Source: Mycobacterium gastri (GTDB lineage: Bacteria > Actinomycetota > Actinomycetes > Mycobacteriales > Mycobacteriaceae). From it: a stretch of DNA of 48,630 nucleotides. The stretch covers positions 1 to 48,630 of the forward strand of contig NZ_LQOX01000004.1 of assembly GCF_002102175.1 (NCBI RefSeq), read 5' to 3'. Positions within the stretch are counted from its first letter, which is position 1, and the number at the start of each line of letters is the position of its first letter. Positions 36,801-48,129 of this stretch are shown piece after piece. The notes beneath the pieces were generated by a model that searched no databases, had not been told where the DNA came from, and saw nothing but the letters and a program-made list of their open reading frames with translations. Made by a program: the position numbers and the translations under genes.

Positions 36801-39800
36801 TGACGACTGCGTGATCGGCGGGGATCCCGCTGCCTGCCGACGTGTAATCGAGTCGATGAAGGGTGCAAGCGCGATACCACTCGGCCTCGACATGGTCATT
36901 CACTGCAGTGCGATGGAACCATTCGCTGACACATGGCGGCGCATTCACACTCGAGAATCTCATGCGGTGCCGAATGTGCGCTTCTACACCAACGCCGGTA
37001 ACGAAACTTACGTACCGACGAAAGATACCGCTGCCGAAGCGATCACGCGGCAAGCGGTTGAACCAATCGACTTTCCCGCAACGATACTTCAAGCTTGGGC
37101 GGATGGTATTCGCGTTTTCGTCGAGCATGGACCGCGCAGCATACTGTCTGGGGCGATATCGCAAATCCTCGGTGAGCGTGCACATCTCGCGGTAGCGTTG
37201 GACCCACAGGAACGACGTGGACTTCGCGCGCTTTTAGAATCCGTCTCCAAGCTTTGGGTTCACGGGCTCGCGGTACGTATCGAAGCCATCGAGGCTCGCA
37301 TCGAACAGTTACGCGCGCAAGCTGTTCCAGCTTCAAATCAAGGCCAGCGCAAGCTGGTGCTGCCGGCCCACCCGCCTGACGTCGTCTTAGCGCCCAAAGC
37401 GTCGCTGAACGGTGAATCGGCGCAGCGCGGTGAACCAATAACGCAATCAACATGGCGGAGTCCACAAATGATGCCATTGGCGCCTCGGCAGCCTGGACCG
37501 CTCGTGCTTGCGCGACCGGACCTTGTACTCCCCCGGGATGAGGCGTGCCAAAGTGCCGTCAGCGCTCAGACAACCACCGCGCTTGGTCTCGTCGCGTCGG
37601 TGAGCGAGGCCCACGCCCTATTCGTCGAGCGGCAGGCGCAGGCGCATGTCCGGTTCTTGAAGATGCGCGGCGAGCTGGCGACGGCTGCTGCGGACCCGCG
37701 TTGGGCGGTGCCGGCTGATGGACCGACCACCGGCATGCCGGCAACGCCGGTGACGCCACGACCGCTGTATACGCGCTCCCAGCTCGAAATCCTAGCCGCC
37801 GGGCGTATATCGGAGGTTTTCGGACCCTTTTTCGCCGAGCTGGACCAGTACGAGCATTTGGTGCGCATGCCGGAACCGCCGCTGCTGCTAGCCGATCGTG
37901 TGATGAGCATCGACGGGGAACCCGGTTCGATGGGCACAGGTCGGATAGTGACGGAGACCGACGTAAGCCCAGACGCCTGGTACATGCACGTAGGCCGGAT
38001 GTCGCCCGGTTTGGTGATCGAGGCCGGCCAGGCCGACCTACTACTCGCATCGTGGTTGGGTGCCGACTTCTCTAATCGCGGGGAGCGCGTTTACCGGCTG
38101 CTCGGTTGCGACTTGACATTCATGGGTGAACTGCCGCGCGGTGGCGAGACGCTGCGCTACGACATCCGTATCGATGGCCACGCGAAAACCGGCGCGACGC
38201 GGCTGTTTTTCTTCCACTACGACTGCTACAGCGACGATCGGCTGATGATTTCCGTGCGAAACGGGCAGGCCGGGTTCTTCTCCGACGAAGAACTGAGCCA
38301 GTCGGACGGCGTCTTGTGGAACGCCGCGGATGATGCTCCCCGCGAGGGCTCGCGGCGGGACGAACCGCCGTGCATAACGCAAAAGCGCTCATTCGGTCGC
38401 GCGGACCTCGATGCGTTTGTCGAAGGACACGCGTTCGCGTGCTTCGGTAGCGGATTTGAAAGGGCCGCAGTCCACACACGTACGCCGACGACTCCGAGAG
38501 GAAGGCTACGGCTAATCGACGAAGTCGCGAAGTTCGACCCCGAGGGCGGTCCATGGGGCCGCGGCTATCTTCGCGCCAGAGCGGCGGTGCCCACCGACGC
38601 ATGGTTTTACGACGGACACTTCAAAAATGACCCGTGCATGCCCGGGACATTGATGGCTGACGCAGCTGCCCAGGCACTGTCATTCGCCATGGCGGCCTAC
38701 GGCTTCACGATTGAACGGGACGGTTGGCGGTTCGAACCGGTACCTGACGAAACGGCGCGCTTCGTCTGTCGGGGCCAAGTGACACCGGACGAAGACCACG
38801 TGCTTGATTACGAAGTGTTCGTCGAAGAGATGATCGACGAACCAACGCCGACGATCTATGCGGCGCTGCTCTGCCGCAGTGATGGATTCAGCGTGTTCCA
38901 CTGCCGTCGCTTCGGGATCCGACTCGTCCCGGACTGGCCGATGCCGGCGGGTGCGCCCGGACCGGTTCGAATACTCGCTAATACCAAGGACGTTCGCGGC
39001 GATCACGGTGCGCTATTGGCCTGTGCACGTGGTGTGCCGTCGGATGCGTTTGGCGCTCTCTACGCCCAGTTCGACGGCACACGTCGGGCACCACGCCTGC
39101 CTGACGAGCCTTACCATTTCGTTTCGCGGATCTTGAGCGTCGACAGCAAGCCGGGAGTGCCGACTACCGGCGGCACAGTCGTCGCGGAATACGACGTTCC
39201 CCGCGACGCATGGTATTTCGAGGACACTAAGTCAACGTCAGTCCCGTTGTCGGTGTTGATCGAAATCCTGTTGCAACCCTGCGGGTGGCTTTCCTCGTAT
39301 AATGGTTTCGCCGCCAACCGCCCAGACGACGTGGTGTTCCGAAACCTCGATGGCAACGAGGTGGTGTTACACAAGCACGCGGGTGTCGGCACTCTGCGGG
39401 TGAAATCGACTCTCGAGCGTTACGCAGAAGGCGGCGGCTCGACAATTGTCTTCTTCGACGTCGTGTGCAACCAAGGCGACGACGTCGTCATGACGATGAA
39501 GACTGCGTTCGGGTTCTTCAGTCCAGAGGCGCTGAGGAATCAGGTCGGCCTGCGGGCGGAACCGGTTGCGCTGAGAGCGATCTCAGCAACGGCGCCGGTC
39601 GCCCTACCATACGACGCCGACGCACTCTGCCGGGCCCCGTGGCTCGCGCAGGGGCGACTTCAGGTGATCGACCGCGTGAACTTTTGGCCCAGTGGGGGAC
39701 CTAGAGGTCTGGGACGGCTGGTCGCGGAATACGACGTTCACCCCGACGCATGGTTCTTCAAGGCGCATTTCTTCCAAGATCCAGTGCAACCCGGCTCGCT

Positions 39801-40083
39801 CGGATTGGAGGCCATGCAGCAGGCGGCGCGCGCGACGGCGCGGCTGTTGGGGTTGGCGGACGGCGGATCCGAATTTGAACCCGTTGCGGTGGGCGAGCCG
39901 TTCAGCTGGAAGTTTCGTGGTCAAGTGCTACCGAATAACAAGTTGACCCGAAGCGAGATTGACATCCTTTCGATGACACGGGATGACCGCGGTGTCCTGT
40001 TGGTGTTCAGAGGCTCTTTCTGGGTCGATGAGCTACGAATCTACGAAACCCTGGATATGGGCGTTCGAATCCGTCAGAAATAG
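33832..40083 (+). CDS. pfaC: PfaC-like multidomain PUFA synthase (KS-CLF-AT-four hotdog DH)
   Basis: A 2083-residue protein starting at a GTG that overlaps the previous stop. Ketosynthase about 3-415 (Cys173, [23 protein letters not shown]); chain-length-factor-like KS about 430-770 in which the catalytic Cys position is Glu582 (TVSSEE); acyltransferase about 815-1130 with Ser906 in GLSSGE; then four hotdog folds from 1311 to the end. Hotdogs 2 and 4 carry the FabA-like active-site form HxxxDPxxPG (His1596 in [11 protein letters not shown], His1979 in [11 protein letters not shown]); hotdog 3 lacks the His ([14 protein letters not shown]). This equals the DH tetradomain of PfaC. Myxobacterial Pfa3 proteins additionally end in an AGPAT acyltransferase; here the chain stops after the last hotdog. 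Together with PfaA-like and PfaD it has all activities needed for an unsaturated acyl chain. Confidence 0.94.
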   Translation: MTPFEPVAVVGRGCILPGAATPEALFAATLGGRCLLSRTRRDHWRGLDPEMLLASDKPGMRVSSATGGYIDAPIETIGIASRIPGFELLDPLVHWLVYCVQQSLCGPVGAARTGIVVGNLSYPSALNTKFVESVWSGGGDVDPRNRFSSGLPVHLVADAMGLTGPAFALDAACASSLYAIKLACDALHDGEADAMLAGGVNGADDLFLHLGFTALQALSPSGRSRPFHAEADGLVPAHGAALVTLKRLEDAEYCGDRIFGVITGIGLSNDGRQSGFLAPAVSGQTRAMTAALMQAGLSPADIDYVDCHATGTPLGDATELESLLAAYGEVPLKLGALKGNLGHTITVSGAASLVNVLSAMEASVTPPTLCDNPVEALKTTPFTLATTSSPWTGAIKRAAVSNFGFGGNNAHLIVQNYFPTTGSKVRRQPGSGDVVICGMGVVTGDAGGIASFRRRAVGPAVEPTPLRTVELDFVGLGFPPRELKASLSQQTTMLAAASQALEHVSTDPDRTGVFIGMGCDATIGRQRLRVLHGGDEQWLVANVEAAPGLTADGVIGTMPNIPANRIHAQRDFRGFGCTVSSEELSGITALRLGVRALRSGELDTVVAGAVDMCCEPVHKQASDALMTNRAGLHGDSAVAFVLKRREDAENAGDDIIALIDIDSADTPSDENFAAQRFGHTHAASAATEVAARVVALRARVRVDHSGAQPAPGGTRTAVRQETLGGRTDCITVSVVNDPEPLAVGVIPAWERYAAETQAGLLARMVRGEVGGKGSVRCCLVANGELTMDKLRRATVAQLQQGAMPKGPGVAFADTPIAGELAFVFTGAAAAYPGAGRDLLLAWPELGDAIAARVPTASDLTRRLYGTGVATLDPRAQLTSCALVCQTHAEFSRTVLGLTPSAAVGLSSGETNALFAFGVWRDLETMLDEIEASGLYGEQLTGNCRAAAASWGLGDQRPVPWECWRVAAPRAVIESALDREPHAYLTIIQSPDDCVIGGDPAACRRVIESMKGASAIPLGLDMVIHCSAMEPFADTWRRIHTRESHAVPNVRFYTNAGNETYVPTKDTAAEAITRQAVEPIDFPATILQAWADGIRVFVEHGPRSILSGAISQILGERAHLAVALDPQERRGLRALLESVSKLWVHGLAVRIEAIEARIEQLRAQAVPASNQGQRKLVLPAHPPDVVLAPKASLNGESAQRGEPITQSTWRSPQMMPLAPRQPGPLVLARPDLVLPRDEACQSAVSAQTTTALGLVASVSEAHALFVERQAQAHVRFLKMRGELATAAADPRWAVPADGPTTGMPATPVTPRPLYTRSQLEILAAGRISEVFGPFFAELDQYEHLVRMPEPPLLLADRVMSIDGEPGSMGTGRIVTETDVSPDAWYMHVGRMSPGLVIEAGQADLLLASWLGADFSNRGERVYRLLGCDLTFMGELPRGGETLRYDIRIDGHAKTGATRLFFFHYDCYSDDRLMISVRNGQAGFFSDEELSQSDGVLWNAADDAPREGSRRDEPPCITQKRSFGRADLDAFVEGHAFACFGSGFERAAVHTRTPTTPRGRLRLIDEVAKFDPEGGPWGRGYLRARAAVPTDAWFYDGHFKNDPCMPGTLMADAAAQALSFAMAAYGFTIERDGWRFEPVPDETARFVCRGQVTPDEDHVLDYEVFVEEMIDEPTPTIYAALLCRSDGFSVFHCRRFGIRLVPDWPMPAGAPGPVRILANTKDVRGDHGALLACARGVPSDAFGALYAQFDGTRRAPRLPDEPYHFVSRILSVDSKPGVPTTGGTVVAEYDVPRDAWYFEDTKSTSVPLSVLIEILLQPCGWLSSYNGFAANRPDDVVFRNLDGNEVVLHKHAGVGTLRVKSTLERYAEGGGSTIVFFDVVCNQGDDVVMTMKTAFGFFSPEALRNQVGLRAEPVALRAISATAPVALPYDADALCRAPWLAQGRLQVIDRVNFWPSGGPRGLGRLVAEYDVHPDAWFFKAHFFQDPVQPGSLGLEAMQQAARATARLLGLADGGSEFEPVAVGEPFSWKFRGQVLPNNKLTRSEIDILSMTRDDRGVLLVFRGSFWVDELRIYETLDMGVRIRQK

Positions 40084-40099
40084 GGACGTTGGAGGCCAG

Positions 40100-43000
40100 A
40101 TGAAGCCTGATGACAATGCTTTTCCACTGACACGCGCTCAGCTTGACATCTGGTTTTCTCAGCAAATGCACGAGCGTGACACCGGATGGCACGCCGGGTA
40201 TTTTGTAGTGATTGAGGGCGCGGTAATACCCGAAGTTCTTAAGCGAGCGATCGCCTGTGCGGTCACGGAGTCTGAGCCGTTAAGGGTGGCTTTTTTCGAA
40301 ACTGATGGTCTCGTGTTGCAAAAGGCGGTTGAATATCGCGACGTCGCTCTCCCAGTCTATGACCTCAGAAATTCGCTCGATCCAGTAGCGGAGGCATACA
40401 AGATGGCGGAATCGATACTCCAAATGCCAATGCCGTTAACCGGTCCGCTGTTCAAATTCGCCTTAATGCAGACAGGGGAGAACCAATCTCACGTCCTATC
40501 TTGTTGCCACCACATAGTCCTCGACGCTTTCGGCGCGGTGCTCATGGCCAATCGGGTTGCAGACGTTTATTCTGCACTGATCGCCGGTGATCCCGTGCCA
40601 CCCTCCTTTTTTGGCTCACTGCGGGATTTGATCGACACGGAGACGACATATGAAGCTTCCGGCGAATACGCTGACGATTTGGCGTATTGGACAAAGCGCC
40701 TGTCCCAGCTCGATTCCCAAGGCGTGGCAGTGTCTCATTCAGCACAGCCCGGGCTCAAGTGCGATACGTCTCTGACTTCGGCGCCGGTCAGCATCGACCC
40801 TTTGCCTGTAGAGAGCGCCGAACGATTGGCTCGAGCGCTCAAGGTAAGTCGGCCATCCGTTATCACTGCGGCGTTCGCATTATTGATTCGCAGGTGGTGC
40901 GGAGAAGGGTCTCAGATGGTGCTCGATCTTCCGGTGAGCCGGCGATTACGTATCGCACAATTGACGATTCCGGGCATGTTCGCGGGAGTCGTCCCCCTTG
41001 TATTAGAGACGAACCCTGGGACTTTGGTTACCGATTTTTGCAAGCACGTTGACAATCGGATCCGAGAGGCGACCCAACATCAGAGGTTTCCGGCCTATGC
41101 TCTAGAGCGCAAGATCAACGGACTCGGTCCCAGCGAGGTCATGGACCGCGTGAGCGTGAATTTAGTTCCCTCGACTTCGCTCCGTGCTTTTGCCGGTGCA
41201 AAAGCATCCGCAACACCTATCGCATTCTTGCCCGGACACTTCGGCTTTGTCTTCCTTAAATCGGCGGATAGGCGATTCTTGAGTACCGTCGGTGCCGGAC
41301 AGCCGCTTGCGAGTCTCGACGCCGCCGATTGGGCTCTAGAGTTGCAGCGTGTATTGGCGGCATTCGCCGCCGACCCAATGCGGCGACTGTCTGCCGTGGA
41401 TGCGCCCGGCGAACGTCAACGCACCGACGTCGAAAGTATAGCGAAAGTCGCACGGTTGGCCGGGCCGACGCCGGCTGGGATGTCGATTACGGCGATGTTC
41501 AACCTGCAGGTCGGCCGTCGCCCACAGACGTTGGCGGTTACGTGCCGATCCAGTTCACTGACCTATCGCGAGCTTGATGAGGCAGCTAATCGCCTGGCGC
41601 ACTTGCTGATCAGTCAGGGTTCCGGGCCCGGCTGCTGCGTGGCGATCCTCTTGGAGCGCTCTGTGCAGGCCATTGTCGCGATTTTGGCCGTCTTGAAGAC
41701 CGGAGCTGCGTACGTACCCGTCGATCCTGCCTTTCCGCGGGCGCGAGTTACGTTCATGCTCAATGACTGTGAGCCAATCGCGCTAGTCACAACTACCAGG
41801 CTCCGGGACCGCTTAACGGACTACGGCGTCCCAATTATCGATATCGACGACCCCGCTGCGGAAATGCAGTCTGATGGGCCGTTACCGACTCCTGATGCCG
41901 ACCAGATCGCCTACATCATCTACACGTCGGGCACCACTGGTCTCCCCAAGGGCGTGGCCGTCACCCATCGCAACGTCACGCAATTGTTGTCATCGCCGGG
42001 CGAGGGCCTGCGGCCAGCAGCCGGACAAGTTTGGACGCAGTGTCATTCCTACGCGTTCGATGTGTCGGTATGGGAAATGTGGGGCGCCCTGCTGCATGGC
42101 GGCCGACTGGTCGTGGTGCCGGAAGAGGTCACTCGTTCGGCCGCGGATTTTCATGCATTACTACTTGATGAGCACGTCACAGTGATAAATCAGACGCCTT
42201 CGGCGATAGCCGCTTTGTCGCCGGAAGCGTTGCCGTCGGCCGCTTTGATGATGGTCGGTGAAGCATGCCCGGCCGAGGTGGTGGATCGTTGGGCGCCTGG
42301 GCGTCTGGTGGTGAACGGTTACGGGCCCACCGAGACGACCATGTATGTGGCGATGAGCGCGCCATTGACAGCTGGTTCCGGGGTCCCGCCGATCGGCTCA
42401 CCGATACCAGGCGCGGTGTTCTTCGTCCTCGACGACTGGTTGCAGGAGGTGCCAACCGGTGTGGTTGGTGAGTTGTACGTCGCTGGTGGTGGGCTCGCGT
42501 ACGGATATTGGCACCGCAGCGGATTGACGGCGTCTCGGTTCGTCGCGTGTCCGTTCGGCGCCGTTGGCCGGCGGATGTACCGCACCGGAGACCTGGTGCA
42601 TTGGGGTGATGACCGCCAGCTGCGATATGTCGGGCGCGCCGATCAACAGGTGAAGATCCGTGGTTATCGAATCGAGTGCGGCGAAGTTAGCGCTGCGCTA
42701 TCGCAGCTTGACGGAGTGGATCAAGCTGTAGTCATCGCTCGCGAAGATCGTCCGGGCGATAAACAACTGGTCGGCTACGTCACCGGGACCGCCCAGCCCG
42801 CCACGATCCGCGCGGCCCTGGCCGAACGCTTGCCCGGCTACATGGTGCCCGCGGCGATCATGGTGGTGGATGCGCTGCCGTTGACGGTCAACGGCAAACT
42901 CGACATCCGGGCGTTGCCGGCACCTGACTATCAGCCGGGCGGGGTTTATCGGGCCCCAGGGACCCCAACCGAGGAGATCCTAGCCGGTATCTACGGCCAG

Positions 43001-43969
43001 ATCCTGGGTTTCGAACGGGTCGGTGTCGATGACTCGTTCTTCGATCTGGGCGGCAACTCCTTGTCGGCGATGCGGTTGGTCGCTGCGATCAACTCCTCGT
43101 TGACTGTCGATCTTGGGGTGCGGGCGGTGTTCGAGACGCCCACGGTTGGCGGGTTGGCTGCGGCTGTCGGTGATGGTGGGACCCGGTTGTGGGCGCGGTC
43201 TTTGCAACTATCACCAGTCGAAACGCTGCAACAAGGACGCGGAAACCCGCTGTTTTGCTTTCATCCCGCAGGCGGGGTCAGCTGGCCTTACCGCAGTCTG
43301 GGCACTTATTTAAACTGCCCCATTATTGGCATCCAACAAGTCGAGCCGGACGGACAACCTTTGACCGGCTCAATTTCGCACCTGGCACAGCACTACGCCA
43401 ACCTTATTCAAATTCAGCAGCCCCTGGGCCCCTACGACCTACTCGGGTGGTCACTAGGCGGTACTATCGCTCAACAAAGTGCGGTTTACCTGCAACAACG
43501 CGGACTCGTCGTTCGCACCCTGGTACTGCTTGATGCCCCCACGGACGTCGGTCCCGAGGCTGTCGCCGAGCCGACCGAAGCCATCCTCAATCACATCTTG
43601 CACGCCGTCGGCATCGAGACAACCAAATTGGACACGCCACTGACCTACGAGCGCGCTATCGCACTCATCAACCGATACACCGGCCTGAAGTCCGACGCCT
43701 CATCGGCCCAGCTTCTGGACATTGTTGCTAGAAACGCACTGAACGCGACACACATGCTCGCACGACATATCCCAGACGTCTTCAACGGCGACATCATCCA
43801 CTTCATTGCCAATGGTGACAATTACATCGAAGCCGAACGACAACGATGGCGTCGGTTCATCACCGGCGCCATCACTGAATACCACATCGACTGCTGTCAC
43901 CACCAAATGCTCACTCCCAGGGCACTACGCCTCTACGGAAACACCCTTACAACCCACATGAAAGTTTGA
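40100..43969 (+). CDS. Single-module NRPS (C-A-PCP-TE) following the PUFA synthase
   Basis: A 1289-residue protein. Start: ATG at 40100 follows GGAGG, 16 bp after the PfaC stop; a longer in-frame opening at 39983 overlaps that gene. Condensation domain about 8-440 with HHIVLDA (His137 to Asp142; the usual final Gly is Ala); adenylation about 480-950 ([32 protein letters not shown]); PCP Ser987 in LGGNSL; thioesterase about 1055-1285 (GWSLGG Ser1118, His1268). My reading of the A-domain pocket is D-V-W-N-M-V-G-M-Y, which I cannot assign. A starter-type C domain at the N terminus fits acylation of one amino acid by the upstream synthase's acyl chain, then hydrolysis or cyclisation by the TE. 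The TE resembles that of the NRPS at 1-7686 ([13 protein letters not shown]). Confidence 0.94.
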   Translation: MKPDDNAFPLTRAQLDIWFSQQMHERDTGWHAGYFVVIEGAVIPEVLKRAIACAVTESEPLRVAFFETDGLVLQKAVEYRDVALPVYDLRNSLDPVAEAYKMAESILQMPMPLTGPLFKFALMQTGENQSHVLSCCHHIVLDAFGAVLMANRVADVYSALIAGDPVPPSFFGSLRDLIDTETTYEASGEYADDLAYWTKRLSQLDSQGVAVSHSAQPGLKCDTSLTSAPVSIDPLPVESAERLARALKVSRPSVITAAFALLIRRWCGEGSQMVLDLPVSRRLRIAQLTIPGMFAGVVPLVLETNPGTLVTDFCKHVDNRIREATQHQRFPAYALERKINGLGPSEVMDRVSVNLVPSTSLRAFAGAKASATPIAFLPGHFGFVFLKSADRRFLSTVGAGQPLASLDAADWALELQRVLAAFAADPMRRLSAVDAPGERQRTDVESIAKVARLAGPTPAGMSITAMFNLQVGRRPQTLAVTCRSSSLTYRELDEAANRLAHLLISQGSGPGCCVAILLERSVQAIVAILAVLKTGAAYVPVDPAFPRARVTFMLNDCEPIALVTTTRLRDRLTDYGVPIIDIDDPAAEMQSDGPLPTPDADQIAYIIYTSGTTGLPKGVAVTHRNVTQLLSSPGEGLRPAAGQVWTQCHSYAFDVSVWEMWGALLHGGRLVVVPEEVTRSAADFHALLLDEHVTVINQTPSAIAALSPEALPSAALMMVGEACPAEVVDRWAPGRLVVNGYGPTETTMYVAMSAPLTAGSGVPPIGSPIPGAVFFVLDDWLQEVPTGVVGELYVAGGGLAYGYWHRSGLTASRFVACPFGAVGRRMYRTGDLVHWGDDRQLRYVGRADQQVKIRGYRIECGEVSAALSQLDGVDQAVVIAREDRPGDKQLVGYVTGTAQPATIRAALAERLPGYMVPAAIMVVDALPLTVNGKLDIRALPAPDYQPGGVYRAPGTPTEEILAGIYGQILGFERVGVDDSFFDLGGNSLSAMRLVAAINSSLTVDLGVRAVFETPTVGGLAAAVGDGGTRLWARSLQLSPVETLQQGRGNPLFCFHPAGGVSWPYRSLGTYLNCPIIGIQQVEPDGQPLTGSISHLAQHYANLIQIQQPLGPYDLLGWSLGGTIAQQSAVYLQQRGLVVRTLVLLDAPTDVGPEAVAEPTEAILNHILHAVGIETTKLDTPLTYERAIALINRYTGLKSDASSAQLLDIVARNALNATHMLARHIPDVFNGDIIHFIANGDNYIEAERQRWRRFITGAITEYHIDCCHHQMLTPRALRLYGNTLTTHMKV

Positions 43970-43973
43970 TGCA

Positions 43974-45620
43974 ATGATCTACGACTGCCTTATCGTCGGA
44001 GCCGGATGGGCCGGATTGCAAGCGTGCAAATTTGCAAAAGAGAAAGGGCTTAGCGCACTAGTCTTGGAGGCTCGTGAGGACCTGGGGGGCATCTGGAATT
44101 ACAGCAGTGACCCGGATACTATTACCGTGATGAAGTCGACAGTCATGTCGAGTTCATGCACGGTGACCGAGTCCTCGGACTTCTACATGAAATCCGAATA
44201 CGGGAAATTTTTACGTCACGACGAGGCTCTAGAGTATCTTCAAGACTACGTTAAGTATTTCGGCCTCACTGACCATCTTCTCTTCAATTCGCGGGTCTTG
44301 CGCGCGTACAAGGCTGATGGTCTCTGGAGAGTCGAGACCCAGGACTCTACTTACCAATCGCGAAATCTGGTCGTGTGTTCTGGACTTCACCAACTTGAAA
44401 GAAATGATATTGATGTGTTCAATGATTACGAAGGCCAAATTATACACTCGGGGCACATCAAACATGTTGCATCAGACAGTTACAGCGAAACGGACAGCAT
44501 TCTGGTATACGGCGGCGGCGAAACGGCCAGTGACATTGTGGAACTGCTCGTGGAAACACGGGCGGAGATAGTTTGGGCATGCCCCGGTGGGCAGCACTTC
44601 TTCAGAAAGTCACGAAAATATCGAGACACTCCCGTCGGATATTTCAGAAAAGATGCTCCAAGAGCGCTGGACGAAGGGTCGGCTCCCCTCGTTCAAATGT
44701 TGAGTTCTCCCGACGATGGGAAGCCCGGATACGCATGGATATGTCGGAGGTCCTCCACGGGTAGCCCAACTGATTACCTTGGTCATGGGATACCAGAATG
44801 GCACAATGACATTCCGTTCTTGCGCGCCTTCGCGAACAAGAACGGTCACGTAGTTGACTTCGTCCGAAATGGACGAGTGATTCCTAAGAGAGACGTAAAA
44901 TCTGCGTTCAATTCAGGGGTAGTGTTCGACGATGGAGAGAAACGAGAGTTCAGCCACGTCATCCTTTGCACTGGGTATACTGCCGACTTCAGCTTTCTTC
45001 CCGAACTCTTCAGGCAACGACCTCTTTCCAAACTTTTCAAACTAATATTTGACACTGGAGATACAAGCCTACTTTACATAGGATTTGCTCGCCCGACGAT
45101 CAGTTCGATCCCCCTTATGACTGAATTCCAATGTCGATACGCGTTTGACGTGCTCGCCGGAGAGTTGCATCTTCCGGATGAGAAATCTATGGCCGCGATT
45201 GCACATCGAGACGCACTGGAGCGGGACCGTTTCTTTAACTTCAGGAGAAGGCCGCCGACCCTGGTCAGCCCGTTCATCTACAGTAGAGACCTCGGTCGCC
45301 TGACGGGCATTAAGCCCAAATATTTCAGACTATTTACGAAAAGTCCAACGAGCGCCATTAAGGCATTCTTAAGTCCTTCGGGTGCGCCTCAGATGCTACT
45401 GAATGACGATGACCAACGAGATGCGGCGGTCAGCCGGCTTTGGAGCAGAAACGACTATCAAATGACGTTCTTACTGCCGCTCGTGATCTTTCTCTCACGG
45501 GCATCCCTATACGGCAGATTGATAGATTGGCTCACAGAGAGGAGATTCCGTCAAGACGAACTGAAGCTCCAGCGTTTCGCAAATTCAGAACCAGCACAGC
45601 TTGCCATCAGATCGCAATAG
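43974..45620 (+). CDS. Flavin-dependent monooxygenase (FMO/BVMO-like)
   Basis: A 548-residue protein starting 4 bp after the NRPS stop, so it belongs to the same transcript. The N-terminal FAD site is VGAGWAGLQACKFAKEKG followed by LEAREDLGGIWNY. A second Rossmann site for NADPH is VYGGGETASDIVELL, preceded by HSGHIKHVASD, which resembles the FMO fingerprint. A C-terminal ILCTGY block is typical of this class. Such enzymes N- or S-hydroxylate small molecules or perform Baeyer-Villiger oxidation; here tailoring of the acyl-amino acid product is likely. Base composition is clearly lower in GC than upstream (23 of 60 bases at 44401-44460), suggesting a different origin from the synthase genes. 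Confidence 0.88.
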   Translation: MIYDCLIVGAGWAGLQACKFAKEKGLSALVLEAREDLGGIWNYSSDPDTITVMKSTVMSSSCTVTESSDFYMKSEYGKFLRHDEALEYLQDYVKYFGLTDHLLFNSRVLRAYKADGLWRVETQDSTYQSRNLVVCSGLHQLERNDIDVFNDYEGQIIHSGHIKHVASDSYSETDSILVYGGGETASDIVELLVETRAEIVWACPGGQHFFRKSRKYRDTPVGYFRKDAPRALDEGSAPLVQMLSSPDDGKPGYAWICRRSSTGSPTDYLGHGIPEWHNDIPFLRAFANKNGHVVDFVRNGRVIPKRDVKSAFNSGVVFDDGEKREFSHVILCTGYTADFSFLPELFRQRPLSKLFKLIFDTGDTSLLYIGFARPTISSIPLMTEFQCRYAFDVLAGELHLPDEKSMAAIAHRDALERDRFFNFRRRPPTLVSPFIYSRDLGRLTGIKPKYFRLFTKSPTSAIKAFLSPSGAPQMLLNDDDQRDAAVSRLWSRNDYQMTFLLPLVIFLSRASLYGRLIDWLTERRFRQDELKLQRFANSEPAQLAIRSQ

Positions 45621-45680
45621 ATTTTCTTTGTAAATAATATTCATAGAAATCGATGTAGCTTCGCGGATAATCGCACTTGA

Positions 45681-45704
45681 AGTGCCGCTGCACCGGGCGG
45701 CACT
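45681..45704 (+). terminator. Hairpin terminator after the monooxygenase
   Basis: A perfect 8-bp stem AGTGCCGC / GCGGCACT with an 8-base loop, 60 bp after the stop, followed by AT-rich sequence. It would end the pfaD-to-monooxygenase transcript. Confidence 0.65.
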
Positions 45705-45750
45705 CGAATTACTGTCGAATATCTTTTCATGACGAAGGATTTATTGATCA

Positions 45751-47058
45751 ATGCCGTCTTTCCTTCACATAGCTATGCACTTCTTTCTGCAGGTTGCCAT
45801 AGTGCTTCTCACTTACTTGGCGCTTACGCCGGTGTTCCGCAAGCTGGGCCAGGCGCAGGTCATTGCGATCATGGTGGCAGGATTTGTACTCGGTCCCAGT
45901 GTTCTTGGGTGGCTCTGGCCCGCGGGGCAAGCCTGGCTCTTCCCAACGAAAGTTACATTCGGCGATCATAACCTCAGTCACCCGAATCTCGTCGCGATCT
46001 ACGTTGTAGGCCAACTGGGGCTAGTCCTATATATGTTTATGGTGGGAGCGTCGTTCAATCTGCAACTTCTTAGCACACACTTGCGGCAGGCAGCTACGAT
46101 ATCTGCAGTCGGCATCGCATGTCCGATGCTTCTCGGCGGTGCGGTGGGATGGTGGCTGGTTAGCTCGCGTGGCTTCTTCACCCAAGATATTCAGCCTTGG
46201 CAGGGTGGCATATTCATGGCCGCTGCCGTCGCTGTAACTGCGTTCCCTATGCTCGCGTGGATTATCTATGACTCCGGATTGGTAGATACTCGCATGGGCA
46301 CGTTGGCGTTGGCGTGTGCGGCAATCGATGACGCCGCCGCCTGGATAATACTGGCTGCCGTGGTGGCGTCGACGAAGGGCAAGACATCCGGTGCATTGTT
46401 GGCGCTTGGCGGGGGGGTGGCATTCGTTGCCATAATGATCTTAGCCGTTAGGCCCCTGCTGATGACGTTTTTTCAATGGTCGGCTAGCCGTGTTGATCTG
46501 CAAGGTGGGAATAAAGCGTTTCCAACTGCGCATTTTTGCGGCGTCTTGGTAGTCATATTAACTGCGGCTTGGGTTACAGACCTCGTCGGAGTCTATTGCG
46601 TTCTAGGCGCTTTCGTTGCGGGCGCGGTGATGCCACGAGGAGAGCTACTTCTCACGATTACGCAACGAATGGACCCTCTGGTTTCATACCTGCTACTTCC
46701 ATGCTTCTTTGTGTATTCTGGCCTGAATGCGCATATCGAGTTGATCTTCAACAGATCGGTGTTGATGGCCGCCGCTGTTGTTCTACTGTCGGCATTCGTA
46801 GGAAAATTTGGTGGAGTAGCTCTTTCTGCCCGATGGCAGGGGTTAAGCTGGAGTGAGGCTGGTTCAATTGGCGCCCTTACCAATGCGCGGGGTCTAATGG
46901 AGCTCATCCTACTCAATATTGGTTTTCAAAATAAAGTTATCACAGGCGAGTTGTATACGATCCTGGCGTTGATGACAATCGTCACGACCTTCGCCGCGAC
47001 CCCACTGCACCGGCTGTTCGAGAGTAGATCCATTACCTATTCGAACGTTTTTACATAG
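45751..47058 (+). CDS. Cation:proton antiporter, CPA2-type
   Basis: A 435-residue membrane protein with about 12 hydrophobic segments. The first half shows VGQLGLVLYMFMVGASFNLQ and the acidic ion-binding pair in CAAIDDAAAWIIL. The second half shows LVGVYCVLGAFVAGAVMPRG and GSIGALTNARGLMELILLNIG, typical for the Na+/H+ exchanger (KefB/NapA-like) domain. Members exchange Na+ or K+ for protons. Homologues occur in some natural-product clusters, where a resistance or product-transport role is suspected but not proven. ATG at 45751 lies after GAAGGA with a rather long spacing. It lies 46 bp beyond the terminator hairpin, so it probably has its own promoter. Confidence 0.87.
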   Translation: MPSFLHIAMHFFLQVAIVLLTYLALTPVFRKLGQAQVIAIMVAGFVLGPSVLGWLWPAGQAWLFPTKVTFGDHNLSHPNLVAIYVVGQLGLVLYMFMVGASFNLQLLSTHLRQAATISAVGIACPMLLGGAVGWWLVSSRGFFTQDIQPWQGGIFMAAAVAVTAFPMLAWIIYDSGLVDTRMGTLALACAAIDDAAAWIILAAVVASTKGKTSGALLALGGGVAFVAIMILAVRPLLMTFFQWSASRVDLQGGNKAFPTAHFCGVLVVILTAAWVTDLVGVYCVLGAFVAGAVMPRGELLLTITQRMDPLVSYLLLPCFFVYSGLNAHIELIFNRSVLMAAAVVLLSAFVGKFGGVALSARWQGLSWSEAGSIGALTNARGLMELILLNIGFQNKVITGELYTILALMTIVTTFAATPLHRLFESRSITYSNVFT

Positions 47059-47114
47059 TTCTCGATGTTCGGGGCAATCTAAATTCAAACTAGCGTAACG
47101 AAATGAGGTCCTTC

Positions 47115-48083
47115 ATGCAATTAGAAAGTGACGCACACGAGAACACTGTTGACGCAGAACCAACCGTCGTAAACTGCTACGAGTTCTTTGAAACTCTGTT
47201 CCCAGCCAGCGGACTCCTCGACCTAACAGACGGCATGTATTACGGTGATGATTCTATACCTTATGACGAAGCGCAGGGTAATCAGTGTAATTGGTTACTT
47301 GACGAGGTGGGGTGCACAAGCGGCTCCCGCATCCTTGATATTGGCTGCGGCAACGGGCGGCTGGTCGCGGCTGCCCAACGGCGTGGAGCCGATGCCGTAG
47401 GTATCACGGTCTCACCGCAGCAAGTGAACCGCTGCCGCAGCCAGGGTCTTGATGTTCGACTAATGAACTATCGACGTCTAGGCGACGATTGGAATGGGCG
47501 TTTCGACAGCATCATCGCTAATGGCTCCATCGAACATTTCGTACAGCCACGCGACATCTTGGCTCGACGCCAAGATGAAATCTACAGGGAGATGTTTGAA
47601 ATATTTCATCGGTTGCTGGATCCGAGTTCGTCGGCGCGCAGAGTGGCGACAACGGTGATTCATCAACACGACCGAACTCCCATGCCTCCGGCAGAAGTGT
47701 TACTCCGGAGTCCATGGAGATTCCGTTGGAAGTCACCTGAATTTCATTTCGTGAGTTTGCAACGCGGATTTGGCGGTTCTTACCCGCATCTCGGTCAGCT
47801 GGAACGGTGTGCTGCTTCTCTGTTTCAGCTTTCTAGAGAGGTCGACGGTACGGAAGATTATCGTGTGACGTCCGAAATGGGAAATCTGGCTGTTAGAAAA
47901 ACATTGTTCAGCGCTGCTGGGTTTTTCGACGTTTGGCCGCATCTGATTGGCTTTGTCGCGAGACATCCGTCGCAAGGCGCTACGCTGCTTGCGATGGTGA
48001 CCGGAGGCTCGTGGCGCTGGCAGTTTCAGGGTTCCCCCCCACCCACTAAGCTGCTACGTCAAGTGTGGCAGTACTTAGAGTAG
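47115..48083 (+). CDS. SAM-dependent methyltransferase, cyclopropane-synthase-like
   Basis: A 322-residue class I methyltransferase. The SAM-binding motif is ILDIGCGNGRLVAAAQRRGADAVGITVSPQQVNRC, which follows the layout of mycobacterial cyclopropane/mycolic acid synthases (CMAS: GCGWG..., GVTLSxxQ). Further blocks are GRFDSIIANGSIEHFV and a divergent C terminus. True CMAS enzymes act on double bonds of acyl chains, so modification of an unsaturated product of the Pfa system is an attractive guess. The usual CMAS N-terminal and YFPDG-type blocks are not evident, so another small-molecule substrate is equally possible. Start: ATG at 47115 has GAGG five bases upstream; ATG at 47103 is in frame but has no such site. 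Confidence 0.82.
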   Translation: MQLESDAHENTVDAEPTVVNCYEFFETLFPASGLLDLTDGMYYGDDSIPYDEAQGNQCNWLLDEVGCTSGSRILDIGCGNGRLVAAAQRRGADAVGITVSPQQVNRCRSQGLDVRLMNYRRLGDDWNGRFDSIIANGSIEHFVQPRDILARRQDEIYREMFEIFHRLLDPSSSARRVATTVIHQHDRTPMPPAEVLLRSPWRFRWKSPEFHFVSLQRGFGGSYPHLGQLERCAASLFQLSREVDGTEDYRVTSEMGNLAVRKTLFSAAGFFDVWPHLIGFVARHPSQGATLLAMVTGGSWRWQFQGSPPPTKLLRQVWQYLE

Positions 48084-48129
48084 GAATGGCGCCAAGGGAT
48101 CGTGCCAGCACTAGACGGTATGGGGAGGC

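Noticed and set aside
37762..40083. Separate FabA/FabZ-type dehydratase genes
   Set aside because: The frame is continuous from the KS domain, without internal starts carrying ribosome-binding sites; these are domains of the PfaC-like protein.
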